Shown here piece by piece: positions 1 to 10,985 of a stretch of 64,000 bases of DNA. The stretch is from Hippasteria phrygiana. Lineage: Eukaryota; Echinodermata; Asteroidea; Valvatida; Goniasteridae. The stretch is from NCBI GenBank assembly GCA_037893225.1, contig JAZGUH010000402.1:310001-374000 (forward strand). The letters run 5' to 3'. The notes below the pieces were generated by a model. That model saw nothing but the letters and a program-made list of their open reading frames with translations. It searched no databases and was not told the DNA's origin. The number at the start of each line of letters is the position of its first letter. The stretch's first letter is position 1. The position numbers and the translations under genes were made by a program.

Positions 1-18
1 AATGCAAGTAGTCTTAAT

Positions 19-197
19 CAGTGGCGTAGCTATTTGGAGGGGGGTGGGGGCTGGGCGTGGGGGGAGCACGCCCCATAAAAGAAATCGTCTTCCCCCAGTC
101 TCCCCCATACCCACAGAAAATAATTGTATTATAAAGAAAAAACAGCACCCCCCCCCCCCCCTCCTCCTCCTCCATGGGGACTGCCCTGGCTACGCTG
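19..197. mobile_element. hAT-like MITE with poly-C core
   Basis: The left end CAGTGGCGTAGCTA and right end CTGGCTACGCTG are related inverted repeats shared with the elements at 1085 and 18539. CTTAAT flanks both sides. The interior holds a long C run. No coding capacity. Confidence 0.5.
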
Positions 198-214
198 CTT
201 AATCCTCCTGTGAA

Positions 215-510
215 ATCATGACACCCTGGTGTCCTGTCAATTTCAAGAAAATTGGAATATTTGTATCAATTTCCAGCAATGGTTGGACGATCGACCAACA
301 CTAGTTCCCCGACCTGCTAATTCCCTGGCGTCTATAAATTGCTCCGTTTTGTCTGAAGTAGAGTCAGGGAACCAGACTACCAGAACATAATTTTTGTCTG
401 TTTTCCCAGCATCTATAGTGTTAAAGTATTTGCTATATTAACACGCTATAAAATACTAACCCCCAAATACATTTATTTCTGAAAATTACAGCAAAAGCAA
501 ATCGTGTATA
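215..510. repeat. Dispersed repeat family D1, copy 1
   Basis: It shares GACGTCTATAAATTGCTCCG-like and GTCAGGGAACCAGA words, the CTAACCCCCAAAT segment and flanking order with copies at 10698-10985 (same strand) and on the opposite strand near 17955-18510 and 40535-40720. A fragment lies at 8775-8820. Class unknown, no ORF. Confidence 0.6.
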
Positions 511-892
511 CTACCTTAAATGTTTGTATTGTGTGAACTTTTAATCAACACTTTCACATACATTTAAACACCGAGTCAATTATCACTACAAAAGCAAAGA
601 GACAAAACGGTAAATTTTGTTGATTTTATCTTATTTTCAAATGTGTTGTTCAGCAGTTTTCTCTGTTTTCCCAGCATCTATGCACACAAAAGTTTAAACG
701 GGTCAGCGTTACAGTATTTGTTATAAAATACTAACCCCCAAATCTATCTATTTCTTACCGCGGCAAAAGCAAATGATGTACATGTATACTAACTTTAAGC
801 ATTGTAAATACTGCATCAGTTACGTGCGGCAATGTCATCAGTTTCCGTCCTTAATGAAACTAAAACCTGTATTAAAACCTATATTAACCCTA

Positions 893-960
893 ACAGTCCT
901 GAATCCTCCGATTTCAATATGATTTTTCACACACCCTATATTGGGAGTTAGGGTTAATAA
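893..960. repeat. Short inverted repeat around TTAACCCTAAC / GTTAGGGTTAA
   Basis: Arms CCTATATTAACCCTAAC and a matching GTTAGGGTTAA about 50 bp later could pair. It is a likely fold-back remnant, not a telomere array. Confidence 0.35.
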
Positions 961-1084
961 AACTTAGACTTAATTCCAAGAGCTTTATGTGTATTTTACT
1001 CCCTCCCATCCCACACCCGCACACTTGGCTAGACAAAGTTCAACAGTTCACACAGTGGTTGAGCTGAAGCCAAGTGTGGACCGG

Positions 1085-1313
1085 CAGTGGCGTAGTTAAG
1101 GGGGGGGGGGAGGCACGCCCCCTCCACCCATAAAAAATCGTCGCCCCCCCCCCCCCCCAGTCGCCCCCCCTCCCACTGAAAGTTTCGCAAACGCAGAATA
1201 TAAAGGAAAAAACACCTTAAGCGCCCCCCCCCCCCTCCCCCCACTGCAACAACCACCACCCCCCCCCCCCCCCCACTTTCCCCACTATGGAGATAGCCCT
1301 GGCTAAGCTGTTG
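1085..1313. mobile_element. hAT-like MITE with 8-bp target duplication
   Basis: The element begins CAGTGGCGTAGTTAAGG, and its right end read on the minus strand is CAACAGCTTAGCCAGGG. It is flanked by the exact 8-bp repeat TGGACCGG (1077-1084 and 1314-1321). The core holds several C runs of 10-15 bases. A long G run follows immediately. Confidence 0.65.
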
Positions 1314-2816
1314 TGGACCGGGGGGGGGGGGGGGGGGGGAGACAGGAAGGAAGAAGGGGGGGGGGGCGTTCAACGAAACTAATTGTGACCTGGCACCGCG
1401 AAACAGGAGGAAAGTTGAAATCCGAGATTATGGTATTTCCTGAAAGTATGCAACTTTTATTTGATGTAGTGTGTATATTCCTGTAGTTCATACTCAGGCC
1501 CTGATGTGACCTTTTGGTGCTGTTAGTCTTGACCCTAGTTTTGAGAAATGTTTTGAGAAAAGTTCAAAGTTAGTGAACTGTGCACACTTCAAGTTCAACA
1601 ATGGAATTCCACGTAGGCCTAATAGTATTTTCGAGATTGCATTGAATTAAAAAACTTGGGAATATGATAGAATAAGGCTTTTTCCTTTTCAAAATTAAAA
1701 AAAAGTTTAAATCCCAAAATCGACTTCGTAGTGAAAAATGTTTGTTTCTTGTAACACAGAATGCCTTTGGCCACTTGCAGCTCATGTCGTGATGCCAGGT
1801 CACGATTTTGCGGCATTTTTGTTGACGGCTGTTGTTTCATTGTCGCATTAAACTTGAAGAAGTTGTCGCATTAACCACAGTGATGTTGCCAATGATTTTC
1901 ATTGGGGACACAATAATTATGAGTGGGGGTCTATGCGTGGCAACAGCATTTTAAGTGAGGACCCGGGGCACTAGCATTCGCAACTGGCTGGGGCAAGGAG
2001 GGCACCAACATTTTTAGTGGGGACACAGGGGGCACCAGAATGTTTAGCGAGAGGACAGTGGGGGCACTGAGGGAACTAATATTTTTCAGTGGGGGAACTA
2101 ACACTTTTCAGTGGGGGCACAGGGGTCACTATAATTTCCAGTGAGGGCACACTAGGGCCAGCAGCATGAAGGAAATTATTTTAATGTTGCGTCGATTGTG
2201 TACTTACGGGCCCCGTTCCTAGCTTGCGACATTAAACACCAACAGGTACATGTATGTCGTAGATAGAGGGCAGGGTTTCAATATTTTCCAATAGGTTACG
2301 GGTGCGTTCGATTAGCTTACACGTGTAATAAGTAGTGTTCTTTGTTTTAAACGGTTCCTACTGCACCGTCGACGTTATACGCGTCCTATCCAATTAAAAC
2401 ATCGTGCAGAACAATAGGGCCCGCCCACTTGGGCCCCATCCAATGGTGTATCAGATGACGGACCGTACATACATTATTCAGTATACCATAATTTATACAA
2501 ATCTGCTCTCAGACAGCGTTCTTCTGCAAAGCCATGGCATTGTTGTACAGGGATTAAATGTCAATGGCATTGGCCATCTTTGTTCAATGCCTTACGTATC
2601 ACGCCTTTAGTTACGACCCGTGGGAAATTAATGATAGCCTTACAAAATGTGTTGCTAAACGTGATTTCCAACTAAATACAATAATAAGATGGAACCCGGA
2701 GAAGCGAAAAATTTAGTTTAACCTGATGGTTTTACCTTTATATAATGGCATACAAAATGGTCCTACGTACAACGGATTGCAATAGAGGAATCCCAAGGTG
2801 ACAAAAAATAACACCG

Positions 2817-2935
2817 ATCTGCGCACTTCCGTGTTTGAAAGCGAGGATCTCAAGGCGAAGTAAATAACTAAGGACGCCGAACGTGCACTGCGCCGCTGCC
2901 ATTTATGGCGTGATCGACTCATTCATGCATTAATG
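2817..2935. repeat. Dispersed repeat with GCGCACTTCC end
   Basis: ATCTGCGCACTTCCGTGTTT, AAAGCGAGGATCTC and CATTCATGCAT recur in rearranged orientation at 18732-18960, with fragments at 38730 and 39990-40040. It is probably a fold-back element. Confidence 0.4.
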
Positions 2936-4233
2936 AATGTGTTAAATAGCACCATTTTTGTTGAGCTTTGAGAGTCTCGTTTTTAACCCGGGTGTGTGTG
3001 CGCACACAGGCTTATTTGAAATTCGTCTGTAGAATGTCGCTTGATCACCACTTATAAAAATATGCATAATTATAATATTATGCACGTTGTCCACCGTTAT
3101 TGACCTCGACCCGTGACTGATTCCAAACTCCCAAATCACACTTTTTGACAATAAGAACGATATCCTTCATCATACATATACACAAATTCTATTCTGCAAC
3201 AAATTATGCAGGCAAAGGCAGTTAATGCATATGCCGGTGTGTGTGCACTAGTGTGTGCATAGGACAAAGGGCGCCACCCGTACGTCCAACCGAGAAAGAA
3301 GAACAACGTGCACGCTCAAATATTTAGATTTCATGCACTGCATACATTAGAAATATACTTCACTTTCGTTTTATACGGAGGACATCATGCTGCTTATTCT
3401 TTGGATGATATTTGTTTCGTGGAGTTCAATTTCATTAGACATTTCAAACAGGTCATAATTATATGTGGCAATGCATAAACATTCGTCTTTCAATTTAATT
3501 GAAGTACGAAATCATCATTGGTCATTCAGTTCGGCACAACATGCTTCAGTTCGCTTAATCCGGTTTCTGCCTTTGATTCTTACTTTCACTTTGCCTTTTC
3601 AAAATAATACAATCAAATGGACGAAAAGTAAGAACAATTAATAATGAAAACAAGACATCTTAAGCTATTTGTTTTTTCATTTCAAATTGTCATTTATTTT
3701 GTTTGACACTTTCCATTCATCATTTCTCATATTCCTTCGTACCGTACCTACATGTATATCAACTTCGCAAAATTCTTAAAATTGCAATAATGTATCGTCT
3801 TGAAATTAAATATGTTTTCATTTTCTCAGTTCTCTGCGATTGTTCACCCACAACGATGCAAGCCATGCATTTGAATTGCCATGCCAAAATGTCGGAAATG
3901 CTAAGGAATAGTATTAAATCAGTTGACCATGTTCTTTGCCAAATGCTTGGACACATTTAAATGCTCTTCGTTTGTGGAATTTGAATTTGAAGAGCGAACA
4001 TTGATAGTTGAGTGCTGTATTTTCCGGATCGCGTGCTTGATAAACAAACTGCAAGCCGCATTTACTTTGCTGAATGATAATCTCAAAAAGTAAGAAGTTT
4101 TAGCAGGCGCGGATCCAGGGATGCCTATGGTAAGAATAAAACAAAGAGGTTAAATGGCACCACCAACGGTGGGAAAGTGTGTCATAACTGGTTGAACGTG
4201 AAGCCTACGGCAAATCTGTATGAAATGATTAGT

Positions 4234-4280
4234 TGGTTGCTTGGTTGGGTGGGTGGGTGGGTGGGTTGGTGGGTGGGTGA
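4234..4280. repeat. GGGT/GGTT simple repeat
   Basis: An imperfect array of GGGT and GGTT units on the + strand. G-quadruplex folding is possible. Confidence 0.7.
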
Positions 4281-4956
4281 TTTAATATCTTTAAACAGGA
4301 TAAAATGATCAGCATAGGCTGTTTTCCATCAATGTCCTGTAGAATGATAAAAAATAAGACAAATAACACAATACAAAGCTAATCAACAATTATAACAATA
4401 CAAACAAAACATATTAAATCACTTAAAATAAAGTTTCTTATATAGAAATTTAAAGTTATAAAAGGACAAAACCAAAACTTAAGCTATAGGCCCCCTATGT
4501 ATTTTTCGGTCCCATAATAGTATTTCGTTTCAGTATTTATTTCGGTATACAAACTGTGTTTACTTCCTGTCTTCCCAAACACCACACATTCCGTTAATTC
4601 GGGTATCAAGACAATGCTACTCAATACATGCACATTGTAGGCCGCCCTAATAGATACTATGAATTAATGATTGCATGCTAAATATGTAATTTAAGAACGG
4701 TTACCATCTCGCTAACGATTGGATAGGGGCCGAAGTGGGCGGGCCCTATTGTTCTGTACGATGATTTGATTGGATAGGACGCGTATAACGTCAACGGTGC
4801 AATGGGAACCGTTTAAAACGAAAGAACACTAGTGAAACTTACACCGAGACCGTTCGATTATTCATCACGTGATACTCGTGTCTGCCCCGGTGTCAACCAC
4901 CACTACCCCAGGCCCAGCGGCCAGCGAGCGGGTCTCTGGTAGCTGCCCGGGTGTAA

Positions 4957-5008
4957 TGACGTCACCGCCTAACCGAAACGTAACCATGGCGGCGAAGTCG
5001 AATTCGAC
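4957..5008 (+). promoter_or_regulatory. CRE-type site beside a candidate first exon
   Basis: TGACGTCA (4957-4964) lies 21 nt before ACCATGG (ATG 4986), which opens MAAKSNS and runs into a consensus donor GTGAGT at 5009. The stretch 4860-5010 is unusually CpG-rich for this region. It may be a promoter and first exon of an unseen gene, or captured or chance sequence between transposon ends. Confidence 0.25.
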
Positions 5009-5215
5009 GTGAGTAAATGTACACATTGTGACATGAATTGGAAAGCAAAGAGTGTATTCTCCTGACATTAACAACAGTTGGGGACTAGACTGTGTGTAAA
5101 TGGTGAATTTTATAATTATTATGTCGTCATGGTCAAGCTTTTGCGGAAGACAGTGAGGCTGTATTAACATTTTACACTTTTTATAGTTCCGCCGCAAAAC
5201 GACCTTTGACCTTAA

Positions 5216-5430
5216 AGGGACGCATTATTTAGACAGTGGTATTTAATACTGGAAATAAGTCTATGTTTCGCGGGTCAGATGTCAGGGGTAAGCGCACAAT
5301 TTGTTGTTTTGTAAACACTACTCACTAATTACAACACATTACACGTGTTTTTGCATGAACAACTCTTATCAAAGATAAGGAACATTTCCAAACGGCAAAA
5401 TTTCATGACATTTGAAGGCAATGTGTCCCT
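5216..5430. mobile_element. TTAA-flanked MITE, short derivative (copy A)
   Basis: The element is flanked by TTAA on both sides (5212-5215 and 5431-5434), with ends AGGGACGC and GTGTCCCT. It matches the first ~215 bp of copy C (7608) in inverted orientation, so it is an internally deleted family member. Confidence 0.7.
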
Positions 5431-5620
5431 TTAATTTTGTTCCCAGCATGCCAAGAGGAATACACCGCAGCGTTCGATTTGCCGCATTTCGTGGCTTCCC
5501 CGCGGTGTAACCCCGTGTTTACGGTGTAAGCTAATCGAACGCACCCATTACAGTGTTTTGTTACACTGTTCAGTCTTAAATGTGTATGATAGGCCTACTT
5601 GGCACAATGGCACATAATAA

Positions 5621-5790
5621 GGGAATAAATATGTGCTGGGCCGGTTTTAAACGTACGTTTAAAACCGCATTGGGGCCTGGGCGCTTGATAATGACCCGGC
5701 CTCGCCTTCGGCTCGGGTCATTATCAGCGTCCAGGCCCCAAGGCGGTTTTAAACGTACGTTTAAAACCGGCCCAGCACATATTTATTCCC
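5621..5790. repeat. 170-bp hairpin containing two nested perfect palindromes
   Basis: The left arm GGGAATAAATATGTGCTGGG returns inverted at the right edge. The two arms pair almost completely around the loop GCCTTCGGC. Within each arm a 26-bp perfect palindrome centred on ACGTACGT (5642-5667, 5744-5769) can itself extrude, so cruciform or cloverleaf forms are possible. Confidence 0.85.
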
Positions 5791-6175
5791 ATTCATAAAA
5801 TACCTTTTTGTATAATTAAGCAAAAACCACCGAAAATAAAACATTTCTAATGATTTTGTTTAATTTGTTTTACCTTGGTTTGTAAAACACCCCTTCAGCT
5901 ATTTAATGGTTCGTGCCACGCGCGAGTAGTGGTAAACATGTCCTTAAATGGAAATTGACGGGCGCGCGACGCGCTCGCCAGGTGGTGCAGAACGCAGCAG
6001 TGCCGGTGTAGCGTGAAATTATGGACTCTAAATACGGACGCATCGGTAGTATTGCGCTTGCGTTATTAGGAGAGTGACTGGTCGCTCGAGTGTTCAACCA
6101 ATAAAATGGACCAGATTTTGTGGGACTCTACATTTCGTGTGACACCGGATTTTTTTAAAACCGCGCCGTGTTTAA

Positions 6176-6758
6176 AGGGACACATTGCCTTCAAATGTCA
6201 TGCAATTTTGCTATTTGTAAATGTTCCTTATCTTTTATAAGAGTTGTTCATGCAAAAAAACACGTATAATGTGTGTTGTAATTAGTGAGTAGTGATTACA
6301 AAACAAAAAAAATTGCCTCTGATCCCTGACATCTGACCCGCGAAACATAGACTTATTTCCAGTAGTAAATACTATCTTCTAATGCGCAAAATACGCTGGC
6401 GCCGCAGCCAGTGGCCTTGTAAACCTATTAGATGATCGCCAGGTACCATTCTCTACCTCGCGACACATATCGCCAGTGCTGCGCGCCGTGCCACAGTACA
6501 TCAAAATAGATCAACAGAACGTACTTCAACCAGATGCGACTGGAAATACGACTGGTGAACACGGTCCGCCATTTTGTGGAGTCAAAAATTTGGTTCTACA
6601 AAATGGCGGACCGTTATTTGTCATGAAATTAAACAAAAACCACGCAATGTGAAGGGATAGTTATGTGAATCTTTAAATTCTACTTTTAAGAAAGCTTCCC
6701 AACCATATCCATTTCAGTTTTATAGCCCAAATCGCAAAATCCAAAGCAATGTGTCCCT
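6176..6758. mobile_element. TTAA-flanked MITE (copy B)
   Basis: TTAA at 6172-6175 and 6759-6762 flanks ends AGGGACACATTGC and GCAATGTGTCCCT. It is 583 bp and closely similar to copy C. An internal hairpin GGTCCGCCATTTTGT / ACAAAATGGCGGACC lies near 6560-6615. TTAA duplication is typical of piggyBac-type transposition. No transposase is encoded. Confidence 0.8.
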
Positions 6759-6932
6759 TTAACCAACTTCCAGCCGTGTTTAAACAACCGTTTAAACATA
6801 CCCACGTGACAGGCTCTCGACCAATAGGGATAGTGAAACTCGCTGAGGCATTTATGAATGGTATAGCTAAATCATATTACATCTTATATTAGTAGAAAAA
6901 ATACCAAATTAAATACGTGATTGTTAGTTTTT

Positions 6933-7222
6933 GTTACTGGACGAAAAACGCGTCACCTATAGACTAATCCGACGAACAAAGTTTAAAATTAGAAGCCATC
7001 TTTGGGTACCCAATCGAGCGGTATCATACACGCACGCTTGTTATACGCGCGCACACATTGCGATGCGCCTTTGACCAATAGGTGAAAAGCATGTAAAACG
7101 CTCCAAAGTAAACGCGCGCTTTATAATTATGTACTTAGCACGCCTATGAAGCACGTGCGAGCGCCCCACCACCCGATTGGGTGGCTTCTAACGGTTCGTC
7201 GGATTAGTGGAATCGTCCAGTA
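6933..7222. mobile_element. MITE with ~50-bp inverted ends
   Basis: TTACTGGACG, ACTAATCCGACGAAC, AGAAGCCA and CCCAATCG on the left recur inverted and in mirror order at 7172-7222. The interior is CpG-rich, with no ORF. Confidence 0.65.
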
Positions 7223-7570
7223 ATTCTCCTGGTTTTAATATTCATGCAACAGAAGGCTTTTGGCGATTCCGACCAATCAGCTTGTTCAGTCCACTTTTGG
7301 ACTAATTCGCCATAGGGTATGTACAAACCGATGAACGAGATTTCCAAGTCTGTGATCGTGATCAAATGTTAACTCACAAAGTGCGCAAGAAGGCGCTATT
7401 TCCAGCACTGCTGTATTGGCTATCAGGCCGACAAAAGCCAAGTATATGTAGCCGCAAGCACGCGTTAACCTATCAAACGCTAGGGGCGCCCTTTCCCATA
7501 GTCAAAAAATAATGACGTCATAGCAATTCATCAGGCGCTGTACAAAAATATACCTATACCGCGTTCGTTA

Positions 7571-7600
7571 CTCCCCCCCCCCCCCCCGCCCCCCCCCCGC
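7571..7600. repeat. Poly-C tract
   Basis: C-only runs broken by single G bases directly next to TTAA MITE copy C. Confidence 0.8.
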
Positions 7601-7607
7601 GCTTTAA

Positions 7608-8204
7608 AGGGACACATTGCCTTCAAATGTCATGAAATTTTGCTGTTTGGAAATGTTCCTTATTTTTTATAAGAGTTGTTCATGCAAAAAAACACGTATA
7701 ATGTGTTGTAATTAGTGAGTAGTGATTACAAAACAAAAAATTTACCGCTGCCCCCTGACATCTGACCCGCGAAACATAGACTTATTTCCAGTAGTAAATA
7801 CCACCGTCTAAATAATGCGCAAAATACGCTGTAAGAGTCTTTAGGCTGGCGCCGCAGCCAGTGGCCTTGTAAACCAGATGATCGCCAGATACAATTCTCT
7901 AACTCGCGACACATATCGCCAGTGCTGCGCGCCGTGCCACAGTACATCAAAATGGATCAACAGAACGTACTTCAACCAGATGCGACTGGAAATACGACTG
8001 GTGAAGACGGTCCGCCATTTTGTGGAGTCAAAAATTTGGTTCTACAAAATGGCGGACCGTTATTTGTCACAAAATTTAACAAAAACCACGCAATTTGAAA
8101 GGATAGTTATGTGAATCTATATATTCTACTTTTAAAAAAGGTTCCCAACCATATCCATTTCAGTTTTATAGCCCAAATCGCAAAATCCAAAGCAATGTGT
8201 CCCT
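7608..8204. mobile_element. TTAA-flanked MITE (copy C)
   Basis: TTAA at 7604-7607 and 8205-8208, ends AGGGACACATTGC / GCAATGTGTCCCT, 597 bp. It is nearly identical to copy B apart from small indels (an extra TGTAAGAGTCTTTAG segment), suggesting recent spread of the family. Confidence 0.8.
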
Positions 8205-8208
8205 TTAA

Positions 8209-8337
8209 GCCCGGTTCATACTTCATGCGAATGCGAATGCGAAGCGAATTTCATGACGTCAACAATTGAAGTTTCATTGTGACGTTCTCCGTTACCTTAA
8301 CGAATTCGCTTCGCATACGCATTCGCATGAACCGGGC
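8209..8337. mobile_element. Fold-back MITE with GCCCGGTTCAT ends
   Basis: GCCCGGTTCAT...GCGAATGCGAAGCGAA returns inverted as TTCGCTTCGCATACGCATTCGCATGA-type sequence ending ACCGGGC. A related core (GAATGCGAATACGAA, TGACGTCAACG) occurs near 51465-51530. Confidence 0.75.
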
Positions 8338-8640
8338 TTTATTCGTGAAATCAAGCGCGAGCCCGTTCGATTTTAGCTCTCACATGACTTCTCGCGCTGA
8401 CTCGGGCCTGGCCTTACTAAATGCTGCGTCCGAATCGCTTGTCTATAGGTAGTGTTCGTCCATTACAACTACGCGTGACGTAGCCGTAGCTGTAGCTCTA
8501 GACGCGCATTTCGGACACGGCCTAACTCACTCGCCGAGCCGGTTACTTAGGTAAGTATCCCATAAGGCCATGCTAAAAACATGGCTGCCACGTGCGGCGA
8601 TGCGCCAGCGGTGGGAAATTAATTCATAACAGCGACAACT

Positions 8641-8700
8641 GTATAGGCGCGGATCCAGGGGGCGGGGGGGGGGGGGGGCGGGGGCACGTGCCCCCGGTAA
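8641..8700. repeat. GGCGCGGATCCAGG repeat end with poly-G tract
   Basis: GGCGCGGATCCAGGG is shared with 4108, and a variant occurs at 35069. It is followed by long G runs and the palindrome GGGGGCACGTGCCCCC. It is the left end of a MITE family whose right end is not identified here. Confidence 0.45.
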
Positions 8701-8899
8701 ATTGAGTTTTAAAAATAGGGAAAAAAAGGGGAGGTGAGAGAAAAGGAGGGGAGGAGGAGCAAGCAAGCTAGTCTGGTTTCCTGACCTGATTCCTCGACGT
8801 CTATAAATTGCTCCGAACTTGTATACCCAGCACGATATGGGGCAGAGGGGTACCCCCCTTTTGTCCCTATACCCCAAGCACACTGCAGACTATTGTTAC

Positions 8900-10690
8900 C
8901 TAACACATCCCCCCTAGATTTCTGAAAAGAATTCCTGAGATTCCGGGAACATAATGACCAACAGCAAAAGCAAACGCATGTATACTACCTTTACGATAGC
9001 AAATTTAGCAGCTTCGTGAATATATTGTGGAAATTAATGCTGAAAGTCTCGACGTTTTGTTGTCATTTCGACATTCAGCTACACAGGAATCATAATGTTC
9101 TCGTGTTTTCTGGGTGACAGAAAAGGGACGGTGTTAATTGTGTTCTTCCTATATGAACTGGAATCCACTCATCAGTGACACGAACAACTCGAACCAGCCT
9201 ATTCTTCAATTTCAAAAAGTGCACAGGAAATTCACTTATACGCACATCATGGCGATCATCTGCAGCACTATTGAACTTGAAGAAGAGTACAGCAGTTGGG
9301 GGTCATTTGGATGACAGAGTCATCACACAGTTTGATAAAAAGGACAGACATGTGTACTGTTTGTACTTTTCTGTCATCTTTGTGGGTTCTTTTCCGGGGA
9401 GGGGGCGGCGTGAGCGGGAGGGGAAAATGAATGGATCAACCTTCAAAAAGCTGACGGTGGAAACCGCCCCTCTATTTTTTTCTCTGTGTTTGCGAAACAG
9501 TCCTATTTTCTTCATTGAGGCTTTATTACTTCATCGGCGATTGTCTTAAGCACATTGACACCAGTAGCGTATCCAGCTTTTTGTGCCAGGGAGGGCAAAC
9601 AACGTCTGAACCGTCTTAAAACCGTCGCAAAAACACTATTTCCTTTTGTTTTTTATGACGCCCCAAATGCCGCCAGGGGGAAAAAAATCAGTAATAATTC
9701 AGTAGTTTTGTTTTTTGATGTTTGCAAATGATGTATATATACATCATTTGCAAACATATATGGGACAGGATGGGGTGAATGCGTATTCATCTTTGCCAAA
9801 CATGCACAAATGCTGATAACCCACCCTCTAAGCCATTCCCTATGTTGACGTTGTTGTCTTCTATTCCTCCATGCACCCTCTCTTCCCATGCTCCTACCCC
9901 TCGGAGCCCTCCCCCTGCCTGACCCTATGGATGGATCTTCCTATATTCGTTCGGTCAAGTTAGTAATTTATCATTACGATGAACCTTGTGTGTTTAAAAA
10001 TATGCTCTTTTCAACTTTCACCTGAAAACGTTTTTTCTTAAATGCTCTTTTTGTAGTGATGCAAGAGTTATTCACTTTTGAATGACATCATCGAACAAAA
10101 ACAAAAAAAACAAACAAAAAAACAAACAAACCAAAACAAACCACTGTCCACGTTTAGTTATCGAATAATTACTTTACAAATGTCGAATGATTTCTGACCC
10201 GACAATCAAATTCGGGCGTATCTTTATGTGCATTAGATGCGCGAAAACAACAGAGAATAAAAGCCGATGGGGGATTTGCAGACGTCTAAAATTGAGAAAA
10301 AGGGTGGCTTTTGTTAACATAAAATATGTTATAATTATTAGAAGAAATATTTATCGAAAAGCACTGACAGTATGGCTTTAACTTCACTTTAACTTCACTT
10401 CCTCCATGCTTTAACAGAAGAACTGTTGTGATAAGCAAGTCGCAGCATGGGGCACCGTTGTGGCCAACGTAACAACACGGCCACAAACTCCCGGATGCAC
10501 TCGAAATTTAATAATGTTTATCAATCTTGCAAGCCTTCCTGAATCTCCATTGTTTGGGTGTTTGTTACGCTGAGAGTGACGGCCAGTTTTCAGTCTTTTT
10601 AGTTGTAGGTTGGGCACTTATCACCCTGGCTACAAATTAATTTGCAAACATAAAACAAAACTATACTGAATTATAAGTAAATAAGACTCA
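8900..10690. other. Intergenic stretch without identified genes
   Basis: The stretch is AT-rich with scattered repeat fragments: CAGTAGCGTATCCAGC (9564), an AATTCAGTAGTTTTG word (9697), the small hairpin TGCAAATGATGTATATATAC around 9725, and an A-rich (AAAC)n-like stretch (10095-10140). No convincing coding exon. Confidence 0.5.
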
Positions 10691-10697
10691 AGCATCC

Positions 10698-10985
10698 TGT
10701 AAAATCATGGCACCTGGCGTGCTGTCATTTTCAAGAAAAGTGAAATGTTTGTATCAATTTCCAGCGATGGTCGGCCGACCTGATCATTCCCCGACGTCTA
10801 TAAATTGCTCCGTTTTGTCTATGGGGTCAGGGAACCAGATTACAAGAACAGCATTTGTTTCTCTTTGTTTTCCCAGCATATATGCACACAAAACTTTAAA
10901 CAGATCAGTGTTACAGTATTTGCTATAAAATACTAAACCCCCAAATCCATTTATTTCTGAAAGTTACAGCAAAAGCAAATGTTGT
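10698..10985. repeat. Dispersed repeat family D1, copy 2
   Basis: Same orientation and segment order as copy 1 at 215-510, including CAGCATATATGCACACAAA and CTAAACCCCCAAATCC. Confidence 0.6.

Larger units (their letters stand above)
2289..4860. mobile_element. Non-autonomous DNA transposon with long inverted arms
   Basis: 2335-2446 and 4714-4829 are inverted copies of each other at roughly 90% identity, sharing TTATACGCGTCCTATCCAAT and AGAACAATAGGGCCCGCCCA in opposite orientation. The outer left end GGTGCGTTCGATTAGCTTAC recurs inverted at 5524-5546, so a second, overlapping end of the same family lies just downstream. No transposase frame is visible inside. Confidence 0.55.
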
